Shown one piece after another: positions 26,689-35,421 of a stretch of 64,000 bases of DNA. This stretch comes from Secundilactobacillus yichangensis (GTDB lineage: Bacteria > Bacillota > Bacilli > Lactobacillales > Lactobacillaceae): contig NZ_BOLK01000013.1 in the NCBI RefSeq assembly GCF_016861565.1, positions 1-64,000 on the forward strand, given 5' to 3'. Under the pieces are notes generated by a model. It worked only from the letters and a program-made list of their open reading frames with translations, did no database searches and was not told the origin of the DNA. The first letter of the stretch is position 1. The number at the start of each line of letters is the position of its first letter. Position numbers and translations under genes: made by a program.

Positions 26689-27609
26689 ATGGCAAACACA
26701 GTTACTGTACTAGGAAGTTTAAATGTTGATACAACGTCTAAGATTGAAAAAATTCCACTACCCGGTGAAACAATTTCTAGTTTAAGTCGTAGCAGCGCAG
26801 CTGGTGGTAAAGGTGCTAACCAAGCGATTGCTGCAGTTCGTGCCGGTGCTAAAGTTAACTTTATTGGTAAAATCGGTAAGGATGACGCTGGTCACTTTAT
26901 GATCGATTGCTTAAAAGAAGATCACGTTAACACAACTCATATTACTGAAGACGAAGTGGCTGGTACTGGTGCTGCAACCATTTTATTAGATAAAAAAGGT
27001 CAAAATAGTATTGTCGTTTATGGTGGCGCTAATCAGCGAGTGACTGCGGCAGACATCGATGCAGCAACGGAACAAATTAAAACTTCGGACTTTGTGGTAG
27101 CACAGTTTGAAACACCACAAAAAGCTGCACTAGAAATGTTCAAAATCGCTAAAGATAATGGCGTAACAACCATTTTAAACCCAGCACCTGCTGCTGAAAT
27201 TTTGCCAGAACTGCTAAAAGTAACTGATGTAATTGTTCCTAATGAAACTGAAAGTGCTACTCTAACTGGAATTAAAGTCACCGATGAAGATTCTATGCTC
27301 GCCAACTATCAAGCTTTTAAGAAAATGGGTGTTGCTAACCTGATTATTACTGTTGGTGATAAAGGAGCTTTCTACGCTAACGATAACAGCCATGAATTCT
27401 TACCTGCGTTCAAGGTAAAGCCAGTCGACACAACCGCTGCTGGTGATACTTTTATCGGCGCATTGAGTTCTCAATTGAAACCTGATTTCAGTAACATGAC
27501 TGATGCTATTAACTTCGCTCAACATGCTAGTTCGCTTACTGTTCAACGTATGGGAGCAATGCCATCAATTCCAAAATTAGCTGAAATTCAGGCGGTTGCT
27601 GAAAAATAA
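26689..27609 (+). CDS. rbsK: Ribokinase (second paralogue)
   Basis: A 306-residue PfkB-family ribokinase with GSLNVD, AAGGKGANQ near 38-46, NPAPA, PNETE and DTTAAGDTFIGAL near 244. Nearly identical blocks with the gene at 2301-3233 (for example SSQLKPDFSN) show duplication. Context (rbsR, rbsD) marks it as the ribose-cluster copy. AAAGGAG before the ATG at good spacing, and its own terminator. Confidence 0.93.
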   Translation: MANTVTVLGSLNVDTTSKIEKIPLPGETISSLSRSSAAGGKGANQAIAAVRAGAKVNFIGKIGKDDAGHFMIDCLKEDHVNTTHITEDEVAGTGAATILLDKKGQNSIVVYGGANQRVTAADIDAATEQIKTSDFVVAQFETPQKAALEMFKIAKDNGVTTILNPAPAAEILPELLKVTDVIVPNETESATLTGIKVTDEDSMLANYQAFKKMGVANLIITVGDKGAFYANDNSHEFLPAFKVKPVDTTAAGDTFIGALSSQLKPDFSNMTDAINFAQHASSLTVQRMGAMPSIPKLAEIQAVAEK

Positions 27610-27621
27610 TTCCAAAATCTG

Positions 27622-27663
27622 AAAAAGAGACATGATTCTATGCTGCGAATCATGTCTCTTTTA
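27622..27663 (+). terminator. Terminator of the second ribokinase
   Basis: AAAAGAGACATGATTC pairs with GAATCATGTCTCTTTT, T-run follows. Confidence 0.9.
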
Positions 27664-27684
27664 TTACAAAATATTCGTTATAAG

Positions 27685-27723
27685 CAAAAAAGAGGTCAGA
27701 CAAAAATTGTCAGACCTCTTTAA
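27685..27723 (-). terminator. Terminator of the propanediol dehydrogenase gene
   Basis: AGAGGTCAGACA and TGTCAGACCTCT pair with one mismatch; T-run on the minus strand. Confidence 0.8.
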
Positions 27724-27735
27724 ATTACCACTAAA

Positions 27736-28905
27736 TTACTTTTGGTCGTAAGCTTCTTGGAATAACTTAACGATATCTTCTTTAGTACCCTTACGTGGGT
27801 TAGAGAAGGCGTTACCATCCTTCAAAGCGTTCTCAGCCATCAATTCAAAGTCTTCTGGCTTTGCACCGATTGACTTGATTGAACGTGGGATGTTGACATC
27901 GTCACACATCTGACGCATTGCTTTGATTGATAATTCAGCAGCATCACGAGTTGATAAACCATCGGTATTTTCACCCATAGCCTTAGCTAATTCAGCAAAC
28001 CGTTCTGGGCAAGCAGGGATGTTGTACTTTTCAACGATTGGTAACAGCATTGCACAGCAAACACCATGAGGGGCATCGTATTGACCACCCAATTGGTGAG
28101 CCATGGCGTGAACGTAACCTAAGTCAGCGTTGTTGAAAGCCATACCACCAAGCATTTCAGCTTCAACCATCTTAGTACGGGCTTCAAGGTTATGACCGTT
28201 TGAAACGGCTTCACGAAGACTCTCTTCAACTAACTTAATGGCTTCGATACATTGGCCATCAGTGATATCGTTACGGTTGGTTGAAACGTATGGTTCGATT
28301 GATTGAACGAAAGTATCCATACCAGTTGCGGCAGTTAAGCCCTTTGGTACGTCAAGTTCAAGCATAGGATCGTTGAAGGAAACCAGTGGAACGTTACGCC
28401 ATGAAACGACAACAAACTTCAGCTTAGTTTCTTCGTTAGTAATCACACAGTGACGGGTTAATTCTGAAGCAGTACCGGCAGTGGTGTTAACAGCCATCAA
28501 TGGTGGTAATGGGTTTTCGAGGGTTTCGATCCCAGCCAGCTTAGTGATGTCATCACCGTTAGTTAAGATGATACCAGTCCCTTTACCACAATCATGAGAA
28601 GAACCACCACCGATGGTGATGATACTGTCACAGTTGTTAGCTAAGTAAACCTTCTTAGCAGCCTGAATGTTACGAACCTTAGGGTTAGGTTCAACACCGT
28701 CAAAAATAACGTACTTTACGCCAGCAGCATCCAAAGAAGCTAATGTTTGGGCAACTGGACCATTTTCCATGCCTTCCAAGACCTTATCAGTAACGATTAA
28801 AGGCATCTTCATGTTTAACATCTTGGCACGGTCGCCGATCTTCTTGATAACACCCTTACCAAAGAAGTTGACACTTGGCATTAAGAAATCAAAGTTTTCC
28901 TTCAT
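27736..28905 (-). CDS. dhaT: 1,3-propanediol dehydrogenase (iron-dependent)
   Basis: Reduces 3-hydroxypropionaldehyde to 1,3-propanediol with NADH, the second step of glycerol reduction after the B12-dependent glycerol/diol dehydratase. The 389 residues match DhaT/PduQ-type group III alcohol dehydrogenases: GGGSSHDCGKG near 95-105, TAGTASELTRHCVIT near 138-152, and the metal-ligand region YVHAMAHQLGGQYDAPHG near 260-277. The dehydratase itself is not in the window. It adjoins the proposed cobalamin-uptake block, whose product the dehydratase would need. Confidence 0.92.
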   Translation of the reverse strand: MKENFDFLMPSVNFFGKGVIKKIGDRAKMLNMKMPLIVTDKVLEGMENGPVAQTLASLDAAGVKYVIFDGVEPNPKVRNIQAAKKVYLANNCDSIITIGGGSSHDCGKGTGIILTNGDDITKLAGIETLENPLPPLMAVNTTAGTASELTRHCVITNEETKLKFVVVSWRNVPLVSFNDPMLELDVPKGLTAATGMDTFVQSIEPYVSTNRNDITDGQCIEAIKLVEESLREAVSNGHNLEARTKMVEAEMLGGMAFNNADLGYVHAMAHQLGGQYDAPHGVCCAMLLPIVEKYNIPACPERFAELAKAMGENTDGLSTRDAAELSIKAMRQMCDDVNIPRSIKSIGAKPEDFELMAENALKDGNAFSNPRKGTKEDIVKLFQEAYDQK

Positions 28906-29285
28906 GATTTACACTCCTACTTTAAGTTTGTATGTTACCTAATTCACTATTGATATTACCACTAATACAAAGTGAAGTAAACGTTTGTTTTATTACTTAG
29001 TTCAATCTTAATAACCACTAATAATGCTGATAAATTAGCATTTAAATGCTTTTATTAGATAAATTTCACAAGTTTTAACAGATTAATTTTATATTGTCTT
29101 CCAAGCACTATCTGAAAACTAATTTCACAATTACTAGACTAATTCAACGATAATTTTAAATTACGGAATAATGCTTGTATATTTCTCTACTTTGAACGTA
29201 AAATTACAATTTTCATACACCAATCAGCAAGAATGAGGCAGTCGTTAGTGGTAAACTTAAACTATCAAGTATTGGAGGAATCAAT
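28906..29285. other. AT-rich divergent intergenic region
   Basis: A 380-bp, very AT-rich spacer between dhaT and the secreted toroid protein. The only motif noted is AAACGTTT at 28979-28986 within a cre-like stretch, about 70 bp before dhaT. No cobalamin riboswitch signature and no gene seen. Confidence 0.45.
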
Positions 29286-30341
29286 ATGAAAACTAATGTA
29301 AAAATAGCCACTCTGGCCACGTCTTTAGCAATGCTTTTTGTTGTGGGAGGCGTTCAGCAACATTCAGTTGCACACGCTGCAACATTCCACAAAGCTTCAA
29401 GTAAAACTATCAAATCCAAAACGAGCGCAACTTATAATTACGCTAAAAAAATGCTCGCAAAAAATGCCAACGGCTTTGATTCAAAAGCAGCCACTATTTT
29501 CAGCAAAAAAGCTTATCCAGCTTCCGGTGCAGCCGACGGTTACTCAGACTTTCTATTGGGCTTAAAAGCAAACGGTTACAAGTTTACCAGTTCGCAGAAA
29601 TCACTGGTTCGAAAGAACTTGGTCCTCAAATCAAACACTGATCCAGCTATTTTATCTAAAGCAATTGTTGGCTTGAAGAGCATCGGTTATAATCCAGCTA
29701 AATACCGCCCGTATGGCAGTAAAAAAGATGTCAACCTGGTTGCTCAGCTTTACAAATCAAAGATCAGTAAACAAACAACTAGTACACTCAGCCAAGTCTT
29801 AATCGCCTTATCAACAGGTAGCTATTCCCGTCCTAAATCAGCCAAGTTCAGTAAAACCAGTTTAGCCGAGAATTTAGCTAGTCTCCAACAATCCAATAAC
29901 GGCTGGGCATATGATAATCAGCTGGCTAATGTTGATACGGATACCACTGCAATGGCGGTTACTGCTTTAGCACGTTCAAAGTCGTCAGCAAAATCCGTTA
30001 CTTCAAGCATGGCTAAGGGCCAATCCTACTTGAAAGCCCACGTTTCGACTAATGGTGCCTTTGGTTACAACTACCTGGGAAAAACGATTTTAAACGCTAA
30101 TTCAACGGCTGAAGCCATCATTGCTTACTCAACCAAGCTGAGCACGGCTAAGTACGCAAATAGCTCACGTTCTCTCAGTTCACAAACCGCTTCACCAATG
30201 GTTGCAATGTTGAGCTACGTCAACTCTAAGGGTACAATTAAAGACTCTTCCAGTGACGTATACGGTGTAGGTCAAGTTAACTTGGCAATCGGTGCCTACA
30301 AACAGGCACAACAGCACCGATCCGTTTACACAATCAAATAA
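29286..30341 (+). CDS. Secreted alpha-toroid (prenyltransferase/transcobalamin-like) protein
   Basis: A 351-residue exported protein with a signal peptide (cleavage after AHAA near 31). The body is built of repeated helix pairs; NNGWAYDNQLANVDTDTTAM near 213-232 and the following AVTALARS are the typical motif of the squalene-oxidase/prenyltransferase-like alpha-alpha toroid. The same VDT-x-AMA element occurs in the alpha domain of animal transcobalamin and intrinsic factor. No cell-wall anchor or catalytic DxDD motif of terpene cyclases is visible. Paralogous to the protein at 34441-35397. Ligand (a corrinoid) is inferred from context. Confidence 0.75.
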   Translation: MKTNVKIATLATSLAMLFVVGGVQQHSVAHAATFHKASSKTIKSKTSATYNYAKKMLAKNANGFDSKAATIFSKKAYPASGAADGYSDFLLGLKANGYKFTSSQKSLVRKNLVLKSNTDPAILSKAIVGLKSIGYNPAKYRPYGSKKDVNLVAQLYKSKISKQTTSTLSQVLIALSTGSYSRPKSAKFSKTSLAENLASLQQSNNGWAYDNQLANVDTDTTAMAVTALARSKSSAKSVTSSMAKGQSYLKAHVSTNGAFGYNYLGKTILNANSTAEAIIAYSTKLSTAKYANSSRSLSSQTASPMVAMLSYVNSKGTIKDSSSDVYGVGQVNLAIGAYKQAQQHRSVYTIK

Positions 30342-30350
30342 CACTGACAA

Positions 30351-30393
30351 AAAAATCACCTGTCTTGATAAATTCAAGACAGGTGATTTTTTT
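30351..30393. terminator. Bidirectional terminator
   Basis: AAATCACCTGTCTTGA pairs with TCAAGACAGGTGATTT around a short loop, between convergent genes. Confidence 0.9.
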
Positions 30394-30405
30394 ATTTTCG
30401 CTAAA

Positions 30406-30990
30406 TTACTGATTCCAAGTATCAACTGAAAATTGCCGGTTCTGGTAATCAATGCACGTATAATTTCCCTGGGTCAGCTTAATCTCCCAAAATGGTCTGT
30501 CGGGAAATAAGTCGTGCAGTATCACTCGAATCGTCCCCAAATGTGTCACGAGTGCTACTGAACTCTCTTTGGAAGTGTGAGCAACAAGTTCTCGAAAACC
30601 AGATTTAATTCTGTTTTCATGTTGTGCATATGGCTGTGAAGCCGGAGGCGTATAGCCAAAGGGATCCGCTAACCAGCATTCCCATTCGACTGGGAACTGT
30701 GCTTGAATTTGATCAGCATCTAAACCTTCCCATTTACCAAAACCCCATTCATCCAAAAAATCAGCAACTTCATACTGGCGATTACTAAAGATTAATTCTG
30801 CTGATTGATGGGTTCGTTTACGACTGCTGACTAAGATTTTATCAATTGTTCGCCCCTTAAACTTGTCACGCACAGTTTCACACTGTTTTCGACCGGTTTG
30901 ATTAATCGAAACATCCGTCGTGCCGTAAAATTTGCGTTGCACATTGTAATCAGTTTCCCCGTGACGAATAAAATACAGTTTCACAGCCAT
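30406..30990 (-). CDS. cobC: Histidine phosphatase, CobC-like (alpha-ribazole phosphatase family)
   Basis: A 194-residue phosphoglycerate-mutase-fold phosphatase: RHGETDYN near 8-15 carries the phosphorylated His, SSRKRTHQSAEL follows, FGKWEGL near 85 and VTHLGTIR near 147 supply the second His. This arrangement matches CobC, which dephosphorylates alpha-ribazole phosphate in assembly of the lower loop of cobalamin, but related phosphatases with other substrates look alike. I start at the ATG at 30990 because AGGAGG is correctly spaced for it and overlaps the alternative GTG at 30996. Location next to the ECF block supports a corrinoid role. Confidence 0.65.
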   Translation of the reverse strand: MAVKLYFIRHGETDYNVQRKFYGTTDVSINQTGRKQCETVRDKFKGRTIDKILVSSRKRTHQSAELIFSNRQYEVADFLDEWGFGKWEGLDADQIQAQFPVEWECWLADPFGYTPPASQPYAQHENRIKSGFRELVAHTSKESSVALVTHLGTIRVILHDLFPDRPFWEIKLTQGNYTCIDYQNRQFSVDTWNQ

Positions 30991-31014
30991 CTCCACCTCC
31001 TCGTATAAGTTTAC

Positions 31015-31047
31015 AAAGGGCTCAATTCAAAGCGAATTGAGCCCTTT
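31015..31047 (-). terminator. Terminator of the ECF operon
   Basis: GGGCTCAATTC pairs with GAATTGAGCCC around AAAGC (plus strand 31018-31044), with T-run. Confidence 0.85.
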
Positions 31048-31074
31048 AATTAGTTTGTCTCTGTGACTTAATGT

Positions 31075-31812
31075 TTAAAAACTTTGCTGGTCAATTTCCT
31101 GCTGCACATTGGCTAACCCATACTTGTACTTAAATCGCGTAATAATTTTATACCACGATTCATAAAAGAAGAACAGCAAAACGGCTGTTGTAATCCCGTG
31201 AGTTAAGTCAAAATAAAAGCTAGTGGCGTATGCAGCAATGAATGTTTTGATATTTAACGGCTGAACATAAACCATGGCATACCATAGATCCATGATCCAG
31301 CCAAACAGAAAACCATAAGCAACCCCAAGTCCTGCTAAGTATTTTCGCTTATGTGCCCACTTGAAGTTACGGACCAAACCAGCGGTAATTCCCATCAGCC
31401 CCCAGGCAAACATTTGCCAAGGCGTCCAGGGTCCTTGACCCAAGAACAGGTTTGACACTAAAGCAGACGTTGAACCAACGATAAAACCAGCCTCTGGTCC
31501 CAATGTCAGACCCGTCATGACCACTACGAAGCTAGTCGGTTTCACGCCAGGTACCGCTGCCAACGCAACTCTTCCCAAAGCAGCAATCGTTGCCAATACC
31601 GCTAAAAAGACGATTTCACGAGCCTCGGAGTTCCTGGTTTCAAAGTGCCAATAAAAGGGCAGCATGCTGGCAACCAAACAGATCATACTCAATAAAATGT
31701 AGTGCCTGTCGCCATTAAAATAGACTATCCACAATAAGCAAGCAATGAATATGATGATAGAAACAAGGTACCCACTAACATGCTTAATTTTACCAACAAG
31801 GTTATTTTTCAA
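31075..31812 (-). CDS. ECF transporter substrate-binding S component (cobalamin candidate)
   Basis: A 245-residue integral membrane protein with six or seven helices. The segment GPEAGFIVGSTSALVSNLFL near 105-124 with GQGPWTPWQMFAWGL following is characteristic of an S-component group that I know to co-occur with DUF4430 and toroid proteins in Firmicutes. Alternating small residues in helix 1 of the family (for docking to EcfT) fit. Last gene of a five-gene operon, overlapping the ATPase gene by ATGA. Cobalamin or another corrinoid is the proposed substrate by association; riboflavin or queuosine S components look different. Confidence 0.75.
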   Translation of the reverse strand: MKNNLVGKIKHVSGYLVSIIIFIACLLWIVYFNGDRHYILLSMICLVASMLPFYWHFETRNSEAREIVFLAVLATIAALGRVALAAVPGVKPTSFVVVMTGLTLGPEAGFIVGSTSALVSNLFLGQGPWTPWQMFAWGLMGITAGLVRNFKWAHKRKYLAGLGVAYGFLFGWIMDLWYAMVYVQPLNIKTFIAAYATSFYFDLTHGITTAVLLFFFYESWYKIITRFKYKYGLANVQQEIDQQSF

Positions 31813-33467
31813 GGTGTGACCTCCCCTCGCTGAATCGCTTTAGGCAATTGATAACGAAGCATCCGATTAACCGTTGTCGTGTAGAAAAAGTTATCCGCAA
31901 AGAATTGATGCGGTTCTGCTTGGGCTACCAGCTTGCCATCGAACAATAGTGCACACTGAGTTGCATACTGGGCGCTAAAGTTCATATCGTGACTCACCAT
32001 CACAACGGTCAGCTCCTGTTCTTCTTGAAGCTTTTTCAAAATATCACCCAACTCTTGGCGTCGGATTGGGTCCAACCCCTTAGTTGGTTCGTCCATGAAG
32101 AGCAGCTTAGGGTTTGAAAAGAGCAGGATTCCCAGCGCAATCAGCTGCTGCTCACCACCGCTAGCGTCGTAAGGATTACGATCGGCAATATTTTCAATCG
32201 TCAGCTTTTGAAGCATTGATTCGGCCGCGGATTCAGGATCATTCAGCTTTAACTGTTTCGCGCGTTCAATAAATTCTTCACGTACCGTATCGTAACTAAA
32301 GTAATCACTAGGTGTTTGAGAAAGATAGGAGACTTCCTGATAAAATTGAGCGCTATTTTTAACCCAATAACTTAATTTTTTCCCTAAGAGACTGACACGC
32401 CCACGCCGTAAAGACAGTAATCCCATCACACTTTTCAGTAACGTTGTTTTCCCAGTCCCGTTCTTACCAATGATGGCGATCCAATCCTGCTTATGGACAG
32501 TTAAATTCAAGTCATCTAAGATATAATTACCATTTTTATCGTACTCAAATGCCAGATGTGACAACTTAGCTACGACTGGCTGGTCGGACTGATCAGCCCT
32601 AACTTGCAATTTACCGTTCAACTTAACGTTGTTAGCTTGAAGCACTTCACGGCCTTCAGCCACAGTTTGCGGTAAATCGGTTAACCGCAGCTTGTTCGGT
32701 AAATCTTCCTGCAAGAACAGATATGGTACATCTGGAATAAAGTTTTTTAAATGCGGATCTTGCCAAACGTTTTTCAAGACTTCCGCTACCGGTCCCTTAG
32801 CTTTCAGCTGACCGTCAGCCAAGACCCAGAGTTTATTTGACAGCGGCAGCACATCGTCCAAAATGTGTTCACTCATCACAATGGCAATTCCGAGCTCGTC
32901 GTGAACACGGTTCAGCAATGAAATAAATTCCTTTGTCGCAATTGGATCCAATTGTGCCGTCGGTTCGTCCAAAATCAGCAGCTTTGGCCGTAAAATCAAA
33001 ACTGCTGCTAAATTAACCAGCTGCTTTTGACCACCAGACAAATTCTGCACATTCTCATATAAAATATCCTGAAGCCCCAGAAAGCTTACCAATTCTGCAA
33101 TTCGCTGCTGAATCACATCCGTTGGAACATTGATATTTTCTAGTGAAAAGGCCAACTCCTGAATAACGTTGTCCATCACCAATTGATCATCAGGGTTTTG
33201 AAAAACCATGCCGATGCTTTGCGCACTTTGCCGTTTCGGTAATTCTGAGATTGGCTGGCCTTCAAAGTAGACACTGCCCGTTCGTTTGCCAACCGGCCAT
33301 AGCTCTGGCTTCATTTGTCGCAGCAAGGTTGTTTTTCCGCTACCAGAATCCCCGGCAATCGTAATAAAGTCACCAGATTCAACAGTTAGATTAATATCTG
33401 ACAGACTTCTATGTTTTGCCAGCGAATATTCGAAATTAAAATCTACGACTTTAATAAGTTCCACCAT
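31809..33467 (-). CDS. ECF transporter fused ATPase (A-A')
   Basis: About 552 residues containing two complete ABC ATPase domains. First: Walker A GDSGSGKTT, signature LSGGQKQLVNLA, Walker B LLILDEPTAQLDP. Second: GKNGTGKTT, signature ASGGEQQLIALG, LLFMDEPTKGLDP. Housekeeping EcfA1 and EcfA2 are normally separate genes, so the fusion marks a dedicated (group I type) transporter. I start at the ATG at 33467 since GGGAG is well placed for it; an in-frame ATG at 33479 is possible. The gene overlaps the 3' end of ecfT. Confidence 0.88.
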   Translation of the reverse strand: MVELIKVVDFNFEYSLAKHRSLSDINLTVESGDFITIAGDSGSGKTTLLRQMKPELWPVGKRTGSVYFEGQPISELPKRQSAQSIGMVFQNPDDQLVMDNVIQELAFSLENINVPTDVIQQRIAELVSFLGLQDILYENVQNLSGGQKQLVNLAAVLILRPKLLILDEPTAQLDPIATKEFISLLNRVHDELGIAIVMSEHILDDVLPLSNKLWVLADGQLKAKGPVAEVLKNVWQDPHLKNFIPDVPYLFLQEDLPNKLRLTDLPQTVAEGREVLQANNVKLNGKLQVRADQSDQPVVAKLSHLAFEYDKNGNYILDDLNLTVHKQDWIAIIGKNGTGKTTLLKSVMGLLSLRRGRVSLLGKKLSYWVKNSAQFYQEVSYLSQTPSDYFSYDTVREEFIERAKQLKLNDPESAAESMLQKLTIENIADRNPYDASGGEQQLIALGILLFSNPKLLFMDEPTKGLDPIRRQELGDILKKLQEEQELTVVMVSHDMNFSAQYATQCALLFDGKLVAQAEPHQFFADNFFYTTTVNRMLRYQLPKAIQRGEVTP

Positions 33468-34375
33468 AGCCACTCCCATGCTTCTAGAATTAAAGGAAAA
33501 CTAAACAATATTGCGACTCCAAGTAAAACTAGCCAACCAATAGGCGTCAACGCAATTGCACCCAAGCTTGGATAAACCGTCATCCGACCAATGCCACGGC
33601 TAGCTGCGTAGAAGCAAGCTCCAGTTAAGAGGAGATACCAAGCCAGCGATACAAAATCACGTATTGAAAAGCGGTAGCGCTGATAGCTGGATCGTTTACC
33701 GCTGCCATACCCACGGGCGCTCATGGAATCGGCAGTCTGGAGCGTATCGGTAAAGGACTGAATCAGCAAAACTTGCATCATCTTGACCGCACCGATTCCC
33801 CTTTGATGACCGTTCCCCTTCGTAACTGCAATGCCCCGAATTTTTTGCGCTTGCGAAAGATTCTTTAACCGTGAAATAAAAAGCGGTACAAAACGCAATG
33901 TAATCATGGTTAGTAAGGTTAGTTTAGGAGAGATTCTTGAAAATAAATACATAAACTTTTGACTGGTTAATACCTTGTTATAAGAAAGAAAAGTTAACAG
34001 CACAATAATCAGGGACAAGGCCATCATAAAACCGTAAAAAATCGATTCAGCAGTAATAATAGTGCCTCCAAATGTCCAAATTACATGGGCCCCACGATTA
34101 TTGATTAAGGGATTCAAAATCATGATAAAGGCAGTCATAAATAGACTGCCTTCCAAAACCATTAACATTTGTTTACCAGTATGTGCAACTAAGTCCACAC
34201 AGATGACTAAAAGCAGTTCAACCAGTAAAAAGATTGGGTGCAAAAAAGCCATTGAACATGCAATCGTAACAACGTAGTAAGTAAACATTACCCACGGATT
34301 TAATTGTTCAAAGACAAGCCTAGAACGGGTTCTCCGCTCCATTCGTGGCCGCCGTTGCTTTTTGTCCTTATCCAT
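33443..34375 (-). CDS. ecfT: ECF transporter transmembrane component EcfT
   Basis: A 310-residue membrane protein with a basic N-terminus, about five or six helices and the coupling-helix signature: SARGYG near 230 and the earlier KIRGIAV are the short Ala-Arg-Gly-type motifs that contact the two ATPase domains. It couples ATP hydrolysis to toppling of the S component. Third gene of the operon and dedicated to it. Confidence 0.85.
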   Translation of the reverse strand: MDKDKKQRRPRMERRTRSRLVFEQLNPWVMFTYYVVTIACSMAFLHPIFLLVELLLVICVDLVAHTGKQMLMVLEGSLFMTAFIMILNPLINNRGAHVIWTFGGTIITAESIFYGFMMALSLIIVLLTFLSYNKVLTSQKFMYLFSRISPKLTLLTMITLRFVPLFISRLKNLSQAQKIRGIAVTKGNGHQRGIGAVKMMQVLLIQSFTDTLQTADSMSARGYGSGKRSSYQRYRFSIRDFVSLAWYLLLTGACFYAASRGIGRMTVYPSLGAIALTPIGWLVLLGVAILFSFPLILEAWEWLWWNLLKS

Positions 34376-34440
34376 TAAACGACATCCCCACTCTTAACGT
34401 GATAAACATGGAACTATAATGATTGCTCCATTTCGATTAT

Positions 34441-35397
34441 TTAAAACTTGAAAATAGACCCTTTATTAGCTTTAAAGTAACTGTATTGCTCCAAGCCATA
34501 AGCAGCCTGTTGAGTTGCCATATGCAGCGAACCAGAATTCTTGCTCATAAACCATCTGTATTGACCAGATGACTTTTGATATTTGATCAAACGCTTAACT
34601 GGTGTAACACCGCTCTTAGTCTTCAGCTTTTCTGGGTTTACTCCAACTGCTGAAAGACCAGCGATTGCCAACGCGTCAGAGTTTGAGTTAGCCTTTTTAG
34701 AAAACGATCCGGAAATGACAAAATCGCCAGTAGATTTGGAGAACGCTTTGTCTTCAAGCAGCTTAACGCCCTTAGAAATCGCAGTATTAACGCCACTGTA
34801 ACTCTTATGCATTCCCAATGCCATCAGTGCCATACCTGTAACATCAACGTCACTAGTCTTACCATTAATCTCCCAGCCGCCCTTTGAGTCCTGTGCTTTG
34901 ACAACTTGAGAAACTAAAGTTTTAACCGTCGCATTACTTTTACTGCCATAGTTTTTTGTACTGAGCGCAATGATACCAAATATTTTAGCAGTGATTCCGG
35001 AGTTTGATTTCGGAGCAGTTTTAATAATGCCGCTTACTAAATTTTTACCTTGATACTTAGTTGGATTGTATCCCAGTGACACAGCCCCAATTAAAGTTCG
35101 TTCGTAATCGGTAGCCGCATAATGTCCCTGCAAATCCTTAAACTGACCAGCTAAACTTTTAGCAAAGACTTTTTTGGCTGATGAACTCATCCCAGCTGGT
35201 GACCGTTTTACAGCCAGTGCATCCCAGCAATCAAGATCACTTTTTTTCGTATGGCCTTTGATGTAACTAACACTGGAATTAATTGACTTCGTATAACTCG
35301 AACTAGCTGCTTTGACACTGCCCGCCGCAAGTCCACCGGCTAAACCAATGGTACCAACCATCAATAAGATTGTTTTGAGTAATTTCTTTTTTTTCAT
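34441..35397 (-). CDS. Secreted alpha-toroid (transcobalamin alpha-domain-like) protein
   Basis: A 318-residue exported protein with signal peptide (cleavage near VKAA, residue 30). Repeated helical hairpins include GGWEINGKTSDVDVTGMALM near 171-190, the alpha-alpha toroid motif, and a final Tyr/Trp-rich repeat (QYRWFMSKNSGSLHM). It sits 24 bp after the DUF4430 gene and before ecfT in one operon. In animal B12 carriers a toroid alpha domain and a DUF4430-like beta domain form one protein; here they are separate neighbours. Binding of cobalamin is inference. Confidence 0.77.
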   Translation of the reverse strand: MKKKKLLKTILLMVGTIGLAGGLAAGSVKAASSSYTKSINSSVSYIKGHTKKSDLDCWDALAVKRSPAGMSSSAKKVFAKSLAGQFKDLQGHYAATDYERTLIGAVSLGYNPTKYQGKNLVSGIIKTAPKSNSGITAKIFGIIALSTKNYGSKSNATVKTLVSQVVKAQDSKGGWEINGKTSDVDVTGMALMALGMHKSYSGVNTAISKGVKLLEDKAFSKSTGDFVISGSFSKKANSNSDALAIAGLSAVGVNPEKLKTKSGVTPVKRLIKYQKSSGQYRWFMSKNSGSLHMATQQAAYGLEQYSYFKANKGSIFKF

Positions 35398-35421
35398 TTT
35401 TACAGGTCCTTTCGCTTAAAT

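Noticed and set aside
28906-29285. Small gene in the dhaT upstream gap
   Set aside because: All frames are short and AT-driven with no ribosome site.
31809-33479. Housekeeping ecfA1/ecfA2 pair read as one by a missing stop
   Set aside because: The linker between the two ATPase domains is continuous and protein-like, and such A-A' fusions are known in dedicated ECF transporters.
29286-35397. Terpene cyclase or prenyltransferase enzymes
   Set aside because: Both toroid proteins have signal peptides and lack visible DxDD or DDxxD catalytic motifs; carrier-type toroids fit better.
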